Program-made: the position numbers and the translations under genes
Assembly (NCBI GenBank): GCA_025330725.1
Contig: JAIWND010000002.1
Coordinates: 124,001 to 188,000 of the forward strand
Reading direction: 5' to 3'
From: Chlamydoabsidia padenii
Taxonomy: Eukaryota; Mucoromycota; Mucoromycetes; Mucorales; Cunninghamellaceae
DNA: 64,000 nt
Shown here: one piece after another, positions 47,441 to 57,069 of the stretch
Layout of the letters: each line of letters opens with the position of its first letter
How positions within the stretch are numbered: position 1 is the stretch's first letter
Notes under the pieces: model-generated
Seen by the model: only the letters and a program-made list of their open reading frames with translations
Told to the model about the DNA's origin: nothing
Database searches by the model: none

Positions 47441-48683
47441 ATGGCTGACCTACACTTTGACAATCTTTTGACATGTAAGACCAATTTACCTGTCGACACA
47501 CTTGCTCCTACAGTGAAAATGGAATCAACGGATCCCTTGTCATATTACCCAACCTACCCACCAGTCGAATCGTCTTCAATGCACGATACTTCTTTGGACT
47601 TTTTACAACCTTACGACTTGAATAACCAATGGACTGAACAATCTCACTCATGGCAAAGTTTACTGGATAACTGGACTCAACCGAAACAAGAAGAACAGCC
47701 ACCAAACCTTGACTTGCTTTCCGTGCCTTCAACCTCGTCACCTCCGACACCACCAAACCACTCTCCCAACACTTTCTATGACTTGAACTTTTTGGCTTCC
47801 TGGCTTCCTTCAAAAGACGCCACTCCTCCTTCTTCTTCTTGTTATAACAACCTTGATGGTGGACTCTTTTCTTCTGCCACTACTTATGCTCCTTTGGACA
47901 ATAATCCAGCAACAGTATGTAATCCATCATCACCTACTTTTATGACAGCACATGTTGCTGCTTCTCTACCAATAACAACAACATCATCATCATCATTACC
48001 ATCACCGACTGGGTCATTGTCTTCTTCTTCCTTGTGCTCTACTTTGCTCTCATTACCACCACCAATGGAACAGAAGCAACATCGACGACGTGCTTCTGAA
48101 CATCCTCCTTCTCGTACTAACAAACCATACAAACGCCGGGCGTCTTGTCATCCATCTGTGGCTTCTGTGGTATCCTTGACTGCTCATGAACCTATCTCCA
48201 ATTATATCAATGGGGTCGAACACATTACTTTTTTATACTCTCATGAACGACTGGTGAAGGAATACACCGTGCGCGCTGATGTGAACAGTGTGGATTTGGA
48301 TTCAATCCCAGAATCATTCAAAATGCGAAATACGGTAAGGAAACAATTTAAAAATCAAGTGGAGGAATAAATGAATAGGATACTCATACTCTCTCTCTCT
48401 CTCTCTTGTAAAGATCTACCCAAGGGCCAATGTGGAAAGAAGTCAATATGATGGTAACCGTTGGGAATATGAAACGACATGTAATAGTTTGGGATGGAAA
48501 CTTTGCTGGTTGAATAAAGAACAACTCTGTGGACGACGTGGTCTGATCCAACGCACTGTTGACTCTTACCGTAACCGACATGCCGAAATGCGATCTCGAA
48601 GGGTAACTCGTCAAGAAAAGGTGGCTAATGGAACTCTCCGTAAACGCAAATCAAGAAAACTCGATGTGCCTCCTTTACTGTGA
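47441..48683 (+). CDS. Putative transcriptional regulator with a C-terminal DUF8032-like domain
   Basis: Exons 47441-48334 and 48414-48683 give 387 residues. The first 220 are acidic then Ser/Thr/Pro-rich (LDLLSVPSTSSPPTPPN), like an activation region. A basic patch (KQHRRRASEH, NKPYKRRASCHPS) follows. The last 130 form a conserved-looking domain: VEHITFLYSHERLVKEYTVR, YPRANVERSQYDGNRWEYE, CNSLGWKLCWLN, GLIQRTVDSYRNRHAEMRSR and ENVANGTLRKRKSRK-like end. I believe this is the fungal domain catalogued as DUF8032, found in proteins of filamentous and early-diverging fungi; that is from memory. The nuclear/regulatory role is inference from composition. Confidence 0.65.
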
Positions 48684-49046
48684 ATCTCGATCCAATCTTA
48701 ACACTATTTGGTACAACTTTTTACTTTATTTAAAATGCCTTCTCCTCCTACATCTCCTCCATGATTCATAATATGTCTCCTCTCTTTTCAGTATAATTGT
48801 CTTTTTATTTTATTGTATCCTCCTTAGCTAACACCCATCCATCTACATTCACTTGTATATATATTGATCACATCTTGTTTAACTTATCTAATAAAAAATT
48901 AAATCCATTTACCCATTACACCATTTTGCATATGCATATAACATTCCCACATGACGATCATGCGTTTTTTTTTTTTTTTTTTTTAATAAATAAAAGTTGG
49001 TTTTTTATTATCAACAAACATATCTATTCTACTAGGCTAATCTAAT
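48684..49046. other. Intergenic, convergent 3' ends
   Basis: AT-rich with a T22-like run near 48966-48984; no gene. Confidence 0.6.
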
Positions 49047-50226
49047 TTAACAAAAGTTTTGAGAGATCTTCCATCCAATGTCCTTGTTAGCCAAGAAGGG
49101 AACAACCGCACCAGCTTGAGGGTTTTCAGTCGAGACTTGGTAACTGGCAGGCACCACCACGTTTTCTTCCTTGACCAAAGTGACCTTACGATCTTCGAAT
49201 CCTTCTTTTTGTTTCAGACCATAGAATTTACGACCATAATGACAGGCAAAGTTTTCCAACTTGTCAAGAGCATCCATGCTTTCAAAGATCTTTGCCAAAT
49301 AAGGAAGGACGAGTGGGGTAGTGAAGACACCGGCATGAGCATGAGCAGTTTCCTTCACGTGACTGGGATGAGGGGCTGAATCAGTACCAAGGAAGAATCG
49401 AGGATGACCTAATAAATAAAAACAAAGAAGAGGTTAGTCCATGATAAAGAAAAAGATCTGTTGTTTTACCTGAAGCAACGACTTCACGAAGAGCTTGACG
49501 ATCTTGAGGATACTTGGCCACAGGTTTACAAAAATGATGAGCTTGACCGGCCCAGTCATCGACAATCAATTGGAGATGATGGACAGTAATAGAGCAAGCC
49601 ACGGTATCACCCAGACGTTTGACCATTTGTACAGCAGCTTCCGAGGTGGCGTGTTCCAGCACGATCTTAAGGTTGGGGAAGGCATTGTGAATCTTTTCCA
49701 ATTGAGGCAAAAACTTTTCTTCGGCGTTCATCACACAGATATTCTTGTTGCTGTCGCTGGGGATTTCACCGTGCAAGTTGAGCACCATACCTTCTTCTTC
49801 CATGGCCTTGAAGACAGGGTAGTAGATTTCATAGTTTTCAATACCGGCATCACTGTTGGTCGTCACCCCACGAGGATAGGATTTCACACCGGCGATACCT
49901 GCCTTGCTAGCCTTGCGTACTTCTTCCACCGTCAGTTCGGGAGAGAGATACAGAGTCATGTAAAAGGTCACTTGAGGGGCCAAACTTTCCAATTCTAGCT
50001 TGTATTTCAAAGCCATGTCGGTGTTGGTGATAGGAGGTTGCAAGTTGGGCTAATTGACAGGGTGGGTGAGTACAAGTTATTATTATTGTTATTATTATTT
50101 TACCATAATGTAAGCCAAAGAGACACCACCAGCAGCAACTTGAGGAGTCACCATACGCATCATTTCACCTTGACGCAAATGAAGATGGAAATCACAAGCA
50201 GAGGGAAGAGTGATAGAAGTGGTCAT
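49047..50226 (-). CDS. URA4: Dihydroorotase (pyrimidine biosynthesis)
   Basis: Cyclises N-carbamoyl-aspartate to dihydroorotate, third step of UMP synthesis. Three exons (50226-50104, 50049-49470, 49408-49047) give 354 residues, as usual for the class II enzyme. Binuclear zinc ligands are visible: HxH in CDFHLHLRQG, the Lys in GVKSYPRG, His in LNLHGE and LEHATS, and Asp in GTDSAPH. Substrate-binding residues in PNLQPPITN are also present. A stand-alone enzyme, as in other fungi where CAD carries an inactive copy. Start chosen at ATG ACC ACT, 28 residues inside a longer upstream frame, because the shared promoter motif lies only 72 bp further out. Confidence 0.96.
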
Positions 50227-50297
50227 GTTGAGAATGGATAATGTGAAAGAGAGAGAGCAAGAAACAAATGTGGTGGAGGTAGAATAAAAATAAAACT

Positions 50298-50311
50298 TTT
50301 CAAATCCCGCC
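50298..50311. promoter_or_regulatory. Recurrent promoter motif, URA4 copy
   Basis: TTTCAAATCCCGCC, 72 bp upstream of the start codon. Confidence 0.5.
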
Positions 50312-50757
50312 ACTTTTGACCCAGATCCTGGCAAAATGTGATGTGGGGTAAAGAACTGTTCAATCGATCACATAATAAACTCTATTGCTGATATGAGTAG
50401 ATCATGCAAAACATGCTACAGTATTAATTTACTCTTTTGTCTCTATGGACAGGTAACAATGCAAGAAGTGAGTGTATACATACTTTTGTAGCAAAGATGG
50501 TTACCAATACTTGGCCAGTCATTCACTACAAGGAGAGATGTATACTAATAGTTTCATTCATAGAATGTCATAGTACTTTTTTTTTTTTTTTAGCAATAAA
50601 TCAATTAAACAGTTGTATTACATACTTTGTCGCAATATTTATTTCATCTGTTTTTTTGATCATTCTTTCTTCTCACCTCGCAGCGACAATACTGCTGCAA
50701 CAGTTTAGTATCAACACAATATCAAGAAATCCTTTCTATTGGCATCTCTTTTATATA

Positions 50758-51100
50758 AAGTTACTTTACAAGCGTAACTACTATCTTTATTGATCTTACT
50801 TTGGTACAAGATCTACTTTTTATTTATTTTTAAATCCCGACTTCCAAGTTTGGATCTCTTTTTGCATAAACCCTTTTCAACAAGAACGTACCAAAGGTTA
50901 AATCTTATATAAAAAATTATAATGCTCATTACTCTCATTACATGCAAGCCAAACCACCTGAACCTAAGATACTCTAACATCTACCAGATCTAGCCGCATC
51001 ACATAACTGTTGAGGAATTAGAATCTAGCAACAGCTGCGGGTTTTTAGTATAAATACCCCACTCTCCCTTAAACTTTTTCAAGTCTTTAGTTTAATAGTA
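50758..51100. repeat. Diverged tandem duplication, unit A
   Basis: Matches 51169 onward at an offset of about 411 bp. Shared landmarks in order: AAGTTACTT(T/A)ACAAGCG, CTTACTTTGGT(A/T)CAAGA, AAATCCCGACTT, AAAGGTT(A/G)AATCTTA, ACCAGAT(C/A)TAGCC and a TTTTTA...CCACTC stretch. Unit A also has TATAAATACC near 51051. Each unit carries a perfect AAATCCCGAC motif. Confidence 0.65.
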
Positions 51101-51168
51101 TCTCAATAAATAAAAACTTTCTTTACAAATCAAAAAGGTCTTTATTACAAGCTACCTATCTTATTACC

Positions 51169-51510
51169 AAGTTACTTAACAAGCGGAACTTCTGTCTTTA
51201 CTGCTCTTACTTTGGTTCAAGAGCCTCTTTTTGTTATATTTTCAAATCCCGACTTGCCTCGGTCGATCTTTTTCTTTTCCTCTTAAATTACCAAGTACAT
51301 TCAAGTACATTAAAAGGTTGAATCTTACCCAAAAAGATTCTGGTGCTCACTACTTTTATCAAGTCAAACCTATTTATCCTTACCCTTGTTGCCTATACTC
51401 ATACCAGATATAGCCACAACACTACACTTAACCAAGTTTCGCCGTAACAGCCGAGATTGTCGGTATCGGTTTTTGATTTTTAAACTCCACTCGCATAATT
51501 TCTTCTGGCA
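51169..51510. repeat. Diverged tandem duplication, unit B
   Basis: Second copy; identity by eye is only about 60-65%, so the duplication is old. No protein frame is conserved between copies. Confidence 0.65.
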
Positions 51511-51745
51511 TTTTCTTTTCGTGCTCCTTCTAGTTTATTCCATCTACCCTACCCTTTACATTTTATTAATCATATTATATCATTATTGTAGCCTAGAATA
51601 TTCTAGTATTTATTATTATATATATATGTCATCTACTTTTACAAAAATAAAGAGGCAACTAAGTCTTATTCTAAATATCTTTTACGACCTGACCCCTTTC
51701 TCCCGCCGACAAGATAAAATATTGACATCCCGACACCAGTGAAAC

Positions 51746-52003
51746 TGTCGTTTGAACTATAAGACGAGTATTCCTTTTTTATATCAGGTGAAGAATAATG
51801 TTTTTATTAAAAGTGAAGTCTACATATATATATACTATTCTATTATCGGAGTCTATGGCTGAATTGGTTATATCGAAGCATCTAGATGTTAAAAGATTTA
51901 TCGAGAGAGAAAGAAGAGAAAGAAGAGAAAGGAGAAAGAGACAAAAAGAAATTTCCAGATTGATATCTAATTTTCCAGAGAAAATCACTTTTTATCTCCG
52001 ACA
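51746..52003 (-). repeat. LTR (3' LTR in element sense)
   Basis: 258 bp, TG...CA ends. Contains an (AGAAAG)-rich tract and TATATATATA. A 69-residue open frame is present in both LTRs but looks like chance. Confidence 0.95.
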
Positions 52004-55000
52004 TCATTCCCCACGGGGAGAAGAATCGACCACGATTCTTGTAGCCGTCAAATCACCAGGTTGAGGAAATAAAGCACGAGTGTGAGCAGGGTGATACCAG
52101 GAAGATTCTATCGTATCCTTGGGAATAGCCAATTTGAGTCTATCTGTGTGTACCCAAGAGTTGTAGGGTTTGCCGCCGTCCAATGCCTTGAGTGAGTAAA
52201 TGTCATTGTCGAGGTTTCGTCTGTCTATCTTGTAGGGACCAAACCAACGAGGTTCCAGACCAAGAGGATTCTCGTGTCGTACTAAAACAAAATCGCCTAT
52301 TTCGAACCGTTGTGATTTAACCTGATCGTCCCAGCGTTGCTTGTCTGCTGCCTGTTCCTTTTCCATAAGTTCCTTCGCCTGTTGTCGCCTGTGTTGAAGT
52401 TTCAGTAGTCGAGGTGTCGAGGCATTTACCAGCTCGTCCATCGTTGTTTCGTCTTGCTGTCGTTCAGGAATTAAATTTGGCCAAAATTCGTCCGGAGGTT
52501 GTCGAGGGTGTACACCATAAACCAAATAGAAAGGGCTTGTTTTTGTCGTTCTGTGATATCGTGTTCTACAAGACCACTCTACCCGGGGTAAGTATTTATC
52601 CCATTCGTATATATTACCTTGTACATATTTGCGCAACATAGATTTGATAATACCATTGAGACGTTCTACCTTGCCATTAGTCCGAGGGTGAAAAGCCGAA
52701 GTACACGAGTGATGGGTTTTCATGAGAGATACATAGTTTGCCATAATCTTGGACATAAAGTTTGCACCACGGTCAGTCAAGATTTCGTCGGGACAGCCGA
52801 ATCGCAGAGTGATTTCTTCATAGATAAACTTGGCAATGTTCGCGCCAGTAGCTTCGGGTAAGGCACGAAGAATCGGCCAGTTAGTAGAGTAATCGACTGC
52901 CACCAGTAACCACTTGTTGCCTTTTGCTGTCTGAGGGAGTTCACCAATAAAATCCAGATGCCACCGAGAGAAAGGAGCAGGAACCGGCAGGGGTTTCATC
53001 GGAGCACCATGTCTTGATCGTTGCTGAGGGCCGTTGATTTGACATTCCCGGCATTGCTTGAGCCAGTTCATTACATCAGTTTCCATGGATTGCCAGTACA
53101 TTCTTGATTTGAGATGAGACAATACCGTAGCGGCACCAAGATGACCAAGATCGTCGTGGTACTTTTGCAACCAGTTGGCACGATCTGAATAGGTAATAAA
53201 AGGCACGAGCTTAATCTGTTCATCTGTTTTTACTTTTTTCATAACTATACCGTCTTCCACCACGTAATCCTGTTTGTGCTTGTTGAGATTATCCTTGGCA
53301 TCGCTAGGTACTGTTTCTTGATCGCAGAGATAGTAAACTGGCCAATCAGACGGATGATTGAGTTGAGGAGCCACTTGTTTATCGTCCATTGCATACAATA
53401 AGTCAGGTTGCATATCCACAGTAGAGTTATCACCAGAAGAGTCGTATCTTGCCACCACACGAGAAAGAGCATCAGGTACCACATGTTGAGATCCAGGTTT
53501 GTATTCAATAGTAGGGTCGTACAATTCGATTTCGTTCATCCACCTCGTCAATCTTGGAGTGGGCGTCATCTGAGTTCGTAAATACTTAAGCGGGTTATGG
53601 TCCGTGCGCACCACAAAAGGTCTGCCATCCACAAAACATCGCCAGGTTCGTAAAGCATGAAGGATTGCCAACAATTCGCGTTCTTGCACCGGGTACTTAG
53701 TTTCTGCTGCTGATAGTTTCTTCGACTCGAATGCCACTGGGTGTAGTTTGCCGTCATCGTCGTATTGTTGTAGTACAGCACCAATTCCATAATCCGAAGC
53801 ATCTGTGTCGATTACAAAAGAAGAGTCATCACGAGGCATCATCAACACCGGACTTGTTATCAACGCGTTCTTTAATTGGTCGAAAGCTTTTTGACAGTCA
53901 GGGGTCCAAGTTATTCCACGCCGTTTGGGTCCAACACCTTTAGTCAAGTCCGATAATGGAGAAGCCACTGAAGAGAAATCTTTAACAAATCGTCGATAAT
54001 GAGAAGCCAACCCAAGGAATTGACGCACCTCTTGCACGTTGTTAGGCACCGGCCAGTCTTGGATCACCTTTAACTTGTCATCCGAAGGGCGAATACCAGC
54101 TGCTGATACCTTAAATCCAACAAAAGTAACGGTATCCCGTAGAAATGTACATTTTTTCATATTAGCATATAATCTGGCCTTACGTAATTTATCGAGCACC
54201 AGTTGCACATGTCGTAAATGTTCTTCCTTCGTTTTGCTGTAAATAAGTATGTCGTCCAAGTAAACCAGAGCATATTGATCCAGAGCATCTTCCAATATGT
54301 TGTTCATCAATCGTTGAAAGGTAGGGGGAGCATTGGTGAGCCCAAAAGGTAAAACCACAAATTCGAAAGATCCGTATCGAGTCGTAAACGCCGTCTTAGG
54401 TATATCGTCCTCATGTATTCGTACTTGGTGATACCCACTTTTAAGGTCAATACTAGAGAAGTACCGGGCGCCAGAGAGTTGCTCCAAACATTCGTCGATT
54501 CTGGGTAACGGGTGTTTATTGCGTCGAGTTACTTGGTTGAGAGCTCGGTAGTCGATACACATACGGAGGGACCCATCCTTCTTTCGTACAAACAGCACAG
54601 GTGCACCCCAAGGCGATACACTTGGCCGTATCAGTCGTAATTCCAGGAGTTCATCCAATTGTCGTTTCAGTTCTTTTAACTCCCGAGGAGACATCTTGTA
54701 AGGTGTCCGATGAACCGGTTGCGCATCACCAGTGTCGATTAGATGGGCCACACCACGATCCGGAGGTAAACCAGGTATTTTGTCTGTAAACACATCACTA
54801 TATTCTTGAAGGAGAGGCTCAATTATGGAATCTGTCGGACCATTACCACCATCTGTCGTTAGTGTTAAACACCAGCAGTTGTCAATCTGGTTGTTGGTCA
54901 AGCTTCGGTCCAGTTGTTTTTCGGTCATGATGTAATCCAGATTCTTGTAGTAAAGCTGTCGATCTTGCATAGGTGTCAATAACACCGTCCGCCCATGAGT

Positions 55001-55651
55001 GTCCACCAGTTTCCACACATCGTATTGCCATTCAGGAACAGGATTTTCTTGTCTAAACCAGTCCATTCCGAGGATCAGATCAAATCTTGTTTCTAACACA
55101 TACGCATCAACTGTACAGCACCATGTATCTTTCTTCAGTCGTAACCGTGCTTTATACTTGATAACCATTTTCTTGCCATTCGCTACCTCCACCGTTTGTC
55201 GTCGCACTGGTTCCAAAGGCAATCCCACCACCAAATCTGGGTGCACATAAGTATGAGAAGCTCCTGTATCCAATAATGCCGTTATGTCATGGTCACTACA
55301 CAGCATGTGGTAAAGGGGTAAATTAGTTTGTCGTTTATTTAATTGATAAATAATTTCACTATCTTCATTTTCCATTAATTCCTCTTCTGTGTCATGTTCC
55401 CCATCACAATTATTTTCTTTTTTGTTACTATCAGTGGCACGGTCCATCGTGTCCACAACCATATCCGCGATTAATCCAGTTTCGTCGAGGCTTTTGTTCG
55501 ATTCCCATTCGTGTTTCTTGTTCTTGATACAGTCCATCGTATCCATCGTATCCGCCTGGGTAGAAGGTGAGTTCGAAGTTGTAATTGTCATGCACGCCCC
55601 AGATTCACCTTTTAATCTGAGCGTGCCTTGTCTTTTAAATCCTTCAACCAT
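52004..55651 (-). CDS. pol: Retrotransposon Pol polyprotein
   Basis: Open frame of 1,215 codons overlapping gag in the -1 frame; probably made as a Gag-Pol fusion, so the ATG at 55651 is not a real start. An Asp/Glu-rich spacer is followed by the aspartic protease (TALLDTGASHTYVHPDLV). Reverse transcriptase shows LRMCIDYRALNQVT, YFSSIDLKSGYHQVRI, LPFGLTNAP and the catalytic YLDD. RNase H shows VIDTDASDYGIGAVL, QERELLAIL and RTDHNPL. Integrase has a HHCC finger (HDDLGHLG, CRECQ), the catalytic D-D-E core (WHLDFIGEL, LTDRGANF, NGKVERLNG) and a GPY/F-like module (EPRWFGPYKI). No frame breaks. The TGA stop (52006-52004) touches the 3' LTR. Confidence 0.95.
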   Translation of the reverse strand: MVEGFKRQGTLRLKGESGACMTITTSNSPSTQADTMDTMDCIKNKKHEWESNKSLDETGLIADMVVDTMDRATDSNKKENNCDGEHDTEEELMENEDSEIIYQLNKRQTNLPLYHMLCSDHDITALLDTGASHTYVHPDLVVGLPLEPVRRQTVEVANGKKMVIKYKARLRLKKDTWCCTVDAYVLETRFDLILGMDWFRQENPVPEWQYDVWKLVDTHGRTVLLTPMQDRQLYYKNLDYIMTEKQLDRSLTNNQIDNCWCLTLTTDGGNGPTDSIIEPLLQEYSDVFTDKIPGLPPDRGVAHLIDTGDAQPVHRTPYKMSPRELKELKRQLDELLELRLIRPSVSPWGAPVLFVRKKDGSLRMCIDYRALNQVTRRNKHPLPRIDECLEQLSGARYFSSIDLKSGYHQVRIHEDDIPKTAFTTRYGSFEFVVLPFGLTNAPPTFQRLMNNILEDALDQYALVYLDDILIYSKTKEEHLRHVQLVLDKLRKARLYANMKKCTFLRDTVTFVGFKVSAAGIRPSDDKLKVIQDWPVPNNVQEVRQFLGLASHYRRFVKDFSSVASPLSDLTKGVGPKRRGITWTPDCQKAFDQLKNALITSPVLMMPRDDSSFVIDTDASDYGIGAVLQQYDDDGKLHPVAFESKKLSAAETKYPVQERELLAILHALRTWRCFVDGRPFVVRTDHNPLKYLRTQMTPTPRLTRWMNEIELYDPTIEYKPGSQHVVPDALSRVVARYDSSGDNSTVDMQPDLLYAMDDKQVAPQLNHPSDWPVYYLCDQETVPSDAKDNLNKHKQDYVVEDGIVMKKVKTDEQIKLVPFITYSDRANWLQKYHDDLGHLGAATVLSHLKSRMYWQSMETDVMNWLKQCRECQINGPQQRSRHGAPMKPLPVPAPFSRWHLDFIGELPQTAKGNKWLLVAVDYSTNWPILRALPEATGANIAKFIYEEITLRFGCPDEILTDRGANFMSKIMANYVSLMKTHHSCTSAFHPRTNGKVERLNGIIKSMLRKYVQGNIYEWDKYLPRVEWSCRTRYHRTTKTSPFYLVYGVHPRQPPDEFWPNLIPERQQDETTMDELVNASTPRLLKLQHRRQQAKELMEKEQAADKQRWDDQVKSQRFEIGDFVLVRHENPLGLEPRWFGPYKIDRRNLDNDIYSLKALDGGKPYNSWVHTDRLKLAIPKDTIESSWYHPAHTRALFPQPGDLTATRIVVDSSPRGE

Positions 55652-56457
55652 TTACAATCCTTGATAACATGTCCTTGTTTTTCGCACGCGAAGCACCGAA
55701 TTGTCTTATTTACCGGTTTCCTTTCTTGTTGCTGTCTTGGTTGGCGCGGTTGGTAAGGTCGGCGTGTCGTGGCGTAATCCAGATCCATCGGTTGAGGTCC
55801 ATCATACCCATTGCTTGGTCGAAGGGGAGGAAGGGGAGTAAGATAATTCATGCCTTGCACCATCGCCATGGACTGTTCGAAAGAGAGAGCCAAAATTTCC
55901 GCCGCGTCCTTGGATTTTGGGAATTCTTTCATAACATGCGCACGCACCATGGGTTGCAATCCCCGAATGAAGCGATCCTTAAATTCGTCGTCCGTCACCG
56001 ATGGTAATAGCAGCTCCACGTCATGAAAGGCATTAACATATTCACGTACCGATCCAGTTTGTTGTAAGTTGGCCAGTTGGTCCCTAGCTTCTTCATGAGC
56101 GTTGATAGGTCTAAAAGCCGAGCGTAGTAGCTTTTTGAAGTCATTCCAATCCACCGTATCTTCGCCTCTGGTCTCCATTCGTCGCCACCATACGTCTGCA
56201 CCATCCCGGAGTAAAGTCACCGCATAATCCACCTGTCTATCGTTTGCCAACCGAGTGAATTCGAAATATCGTTCCACCGAACGGAGCCAACTGTCAACCA
56301 TTACTGCATTACGAATGCCCGAAAAACAAGGCGGAGGAGGTACCTTAACCATAGTCGCTGCTTCTCGTTCCTTCCTTTCGTCCAACAAAAGCTTGGTGCT
56401 GATCATCAATGTTTGCAGTGTTTGTGCCAAGTCTACGTTTTGAAAGTTGTCGGTCAT
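55612..56457 (-). CDS. gag: Retrotransposon Gag
   Basis: About 281 residues from the first ATG (56457); the frame is open a further 24 bp to the primer-binding site. The capsid-like region includes FSGIRNAVMVDSWLRSVERYF, AVTLLRDGADVWWRR, FRPINAHEEARDQLANLQQ and FIRGLQPMVRAHV, typical of the retrotransposon gag family. One CCHC zinc knuckle (CFACEKQGHVIKDC) lies near the end and binds nucleic acid. The stop is at 55612, about 20 bases after a T TTA AAA heptamer. Confidence 0.92.
   Translation of the reverse strand: MTDNFQNVDLAQTLQTLMISTKLLLDERKEREAATMVKVPPPPCFSGIRNAVMVDSWLRSVERYFEFTRLANDRQVDYAVTLLRDGADVWWRRMETRGEDTVDWNDFKKLLRSAFRPINAHEEARDQLANLQQTGSVREYVNAFHDVELLLPSVTDDEFKDRFIRGLQPMVRAHVMKEFPKSKDAAEILALSFEQSMAMVQGMNYLTPLPPLRPSNGYDGPQPMDLDYATTRRPYQPRQPRQQQERKPVNKTIRCFACEKQGHVIKDCKWLKDLKDKARSD
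55633..55639 (-). promoter_or_regulatory. -1 ribosomal frameshift heptamer (T TTA AAA)
   Basis: In the gag frame GAT TTA AAA GAC. Slipping one base back continues into pol (…K then RQGTLRLKGES). The heptamer fits the X XXY YYZ rule. Confidence 0.75.
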
Positions 56458-56476
56458 CGTTGAGATATCGTAATTA

Positions 56477-56490
56477 GCCACAAGCTACCA
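56477..56490 (-). other. Primer-binding site
   Basis: TGGTAGCTTGTGGC in element sense, one base after the 5' LTR. It would pair with a tRNA 3' end ...GCUACCA; initiator tRNA-Met ends this way in yeast, but the match beyond seven bases is not checked. Confidence 0.65.
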
Positions 56491-56491
56491 G

Positions 56492-56749
56492 TGTCGTTTG
56501 AACTATAAGACGAGTATTCCTTTTTTATATCAGGTGAAGAATAATGTTTTTATTAAAAGTGAAGTCTACATATATATATACTATTCTATTATCGGAGTCT
56601 ATGGCTGAATTGGTTATATCGAAGCATCTAGATGTTAAAAGATTTATCGAGAGAGAAAGAAGAGAAAGAAGAGAAAGGAGAAAGAGACAAAAAGAAATTT
56701 CCAGATTGATATCTAATTTTCCAGAGAAAATCACTTTTTATCTCCGACA
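56492..56749 (-). repeat. LTR (5' LTR in element sense)
   Basis: 258 bp, reads the same as the other LTR throughout. Confidence 0.95.
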
Positions 56750-56768
56750 AAACAAAAAGTAAAACAAA

Positions 56769-56841
56769 TGCCCCGAGCGTGGATCGAACACGCGACCTTT
56801 AGAACTTCAGTCTAACGCTCTCCCAGCTGAGCTATCAAGGC
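56769..56841 (-). tRNA. tRNA-Phe (GAA)
   Basis: 73-nt cloverleaf without intron. Acceptor GCCTTGA pairs with TCGGGGC (two G-U pairs), discriminator A. D arm GCTCAGCTGGGAGAGC holds the A box. Anticodon stem TTAGA/TCTAA with loop CTGAAGT gives anticodon GAA. T arm GCGTG-TTCGATC-CACGC holds the B box. The sense-strand T4 and T5 runs at 56761-56764 and 56754-56758 are the Pol III terminator. Confidence 0.96.
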
Positions 56842-57069
56842 GTAATTATTTGTGTCAATCTCTATGTAGTATATATAGCAGAGTGGTCGGGGTTTATAAA
56901 TTTAAAATAGCGATTGATAATTAAAATGATCGATAATATTTATTTGAATAAAAGTAAACATATATTTATACTATTATATGTCTTCTGGATACTTCTACCT
57001 GTCTCCAGGGCTCCATTACTAACTAGTCTATGATTTGAGGAAGTGAAAGTATAATAGAATGCTGTAGAA

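Larger units (their letters stand above)
50312..51745. other. Intergenic, 1.4 kb, old tandem duplication
   Basis: No gene. Most of it is two diverged copies of one unit (listed separately), ending at the retrotransposon. Confidence 0.5.
51746..56749 (-). mobile_element. Complete Ty3/gypsy LTR retrotransposon, 5,004 bp
   Basis: Two direct 258-bp LTRs flank gag and pol on the minus strand. The element starts TGTCG and ends CGACA. The flanks share the 4-bp word AAAC (GAAAC before, AAACA after), a likely target-site duplication. Domain order protease, reverse transcriptase, RNase H, integrase places it in the Ty3/gypsy group. No env, no chromodomain. Both reading frames are intact and the LTRs read as identical, which means a recent, possibly still mobile insertion. 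It sits 19 bp beyond the 3' end of a tRNA-Phe gene and points the same way. Confidence 0.95.

Noticed and set aside
49495..49998. 167-residue plus-strand ORF opposite URA4
   Set aside because: Antisense shadow of the dihydroorotase exon.
51779..51988. 69-residue ORF repeated at 56525-56734
   Set aside because: It lies inside both LTRs and is identical only because the LTRs are; no protein features.
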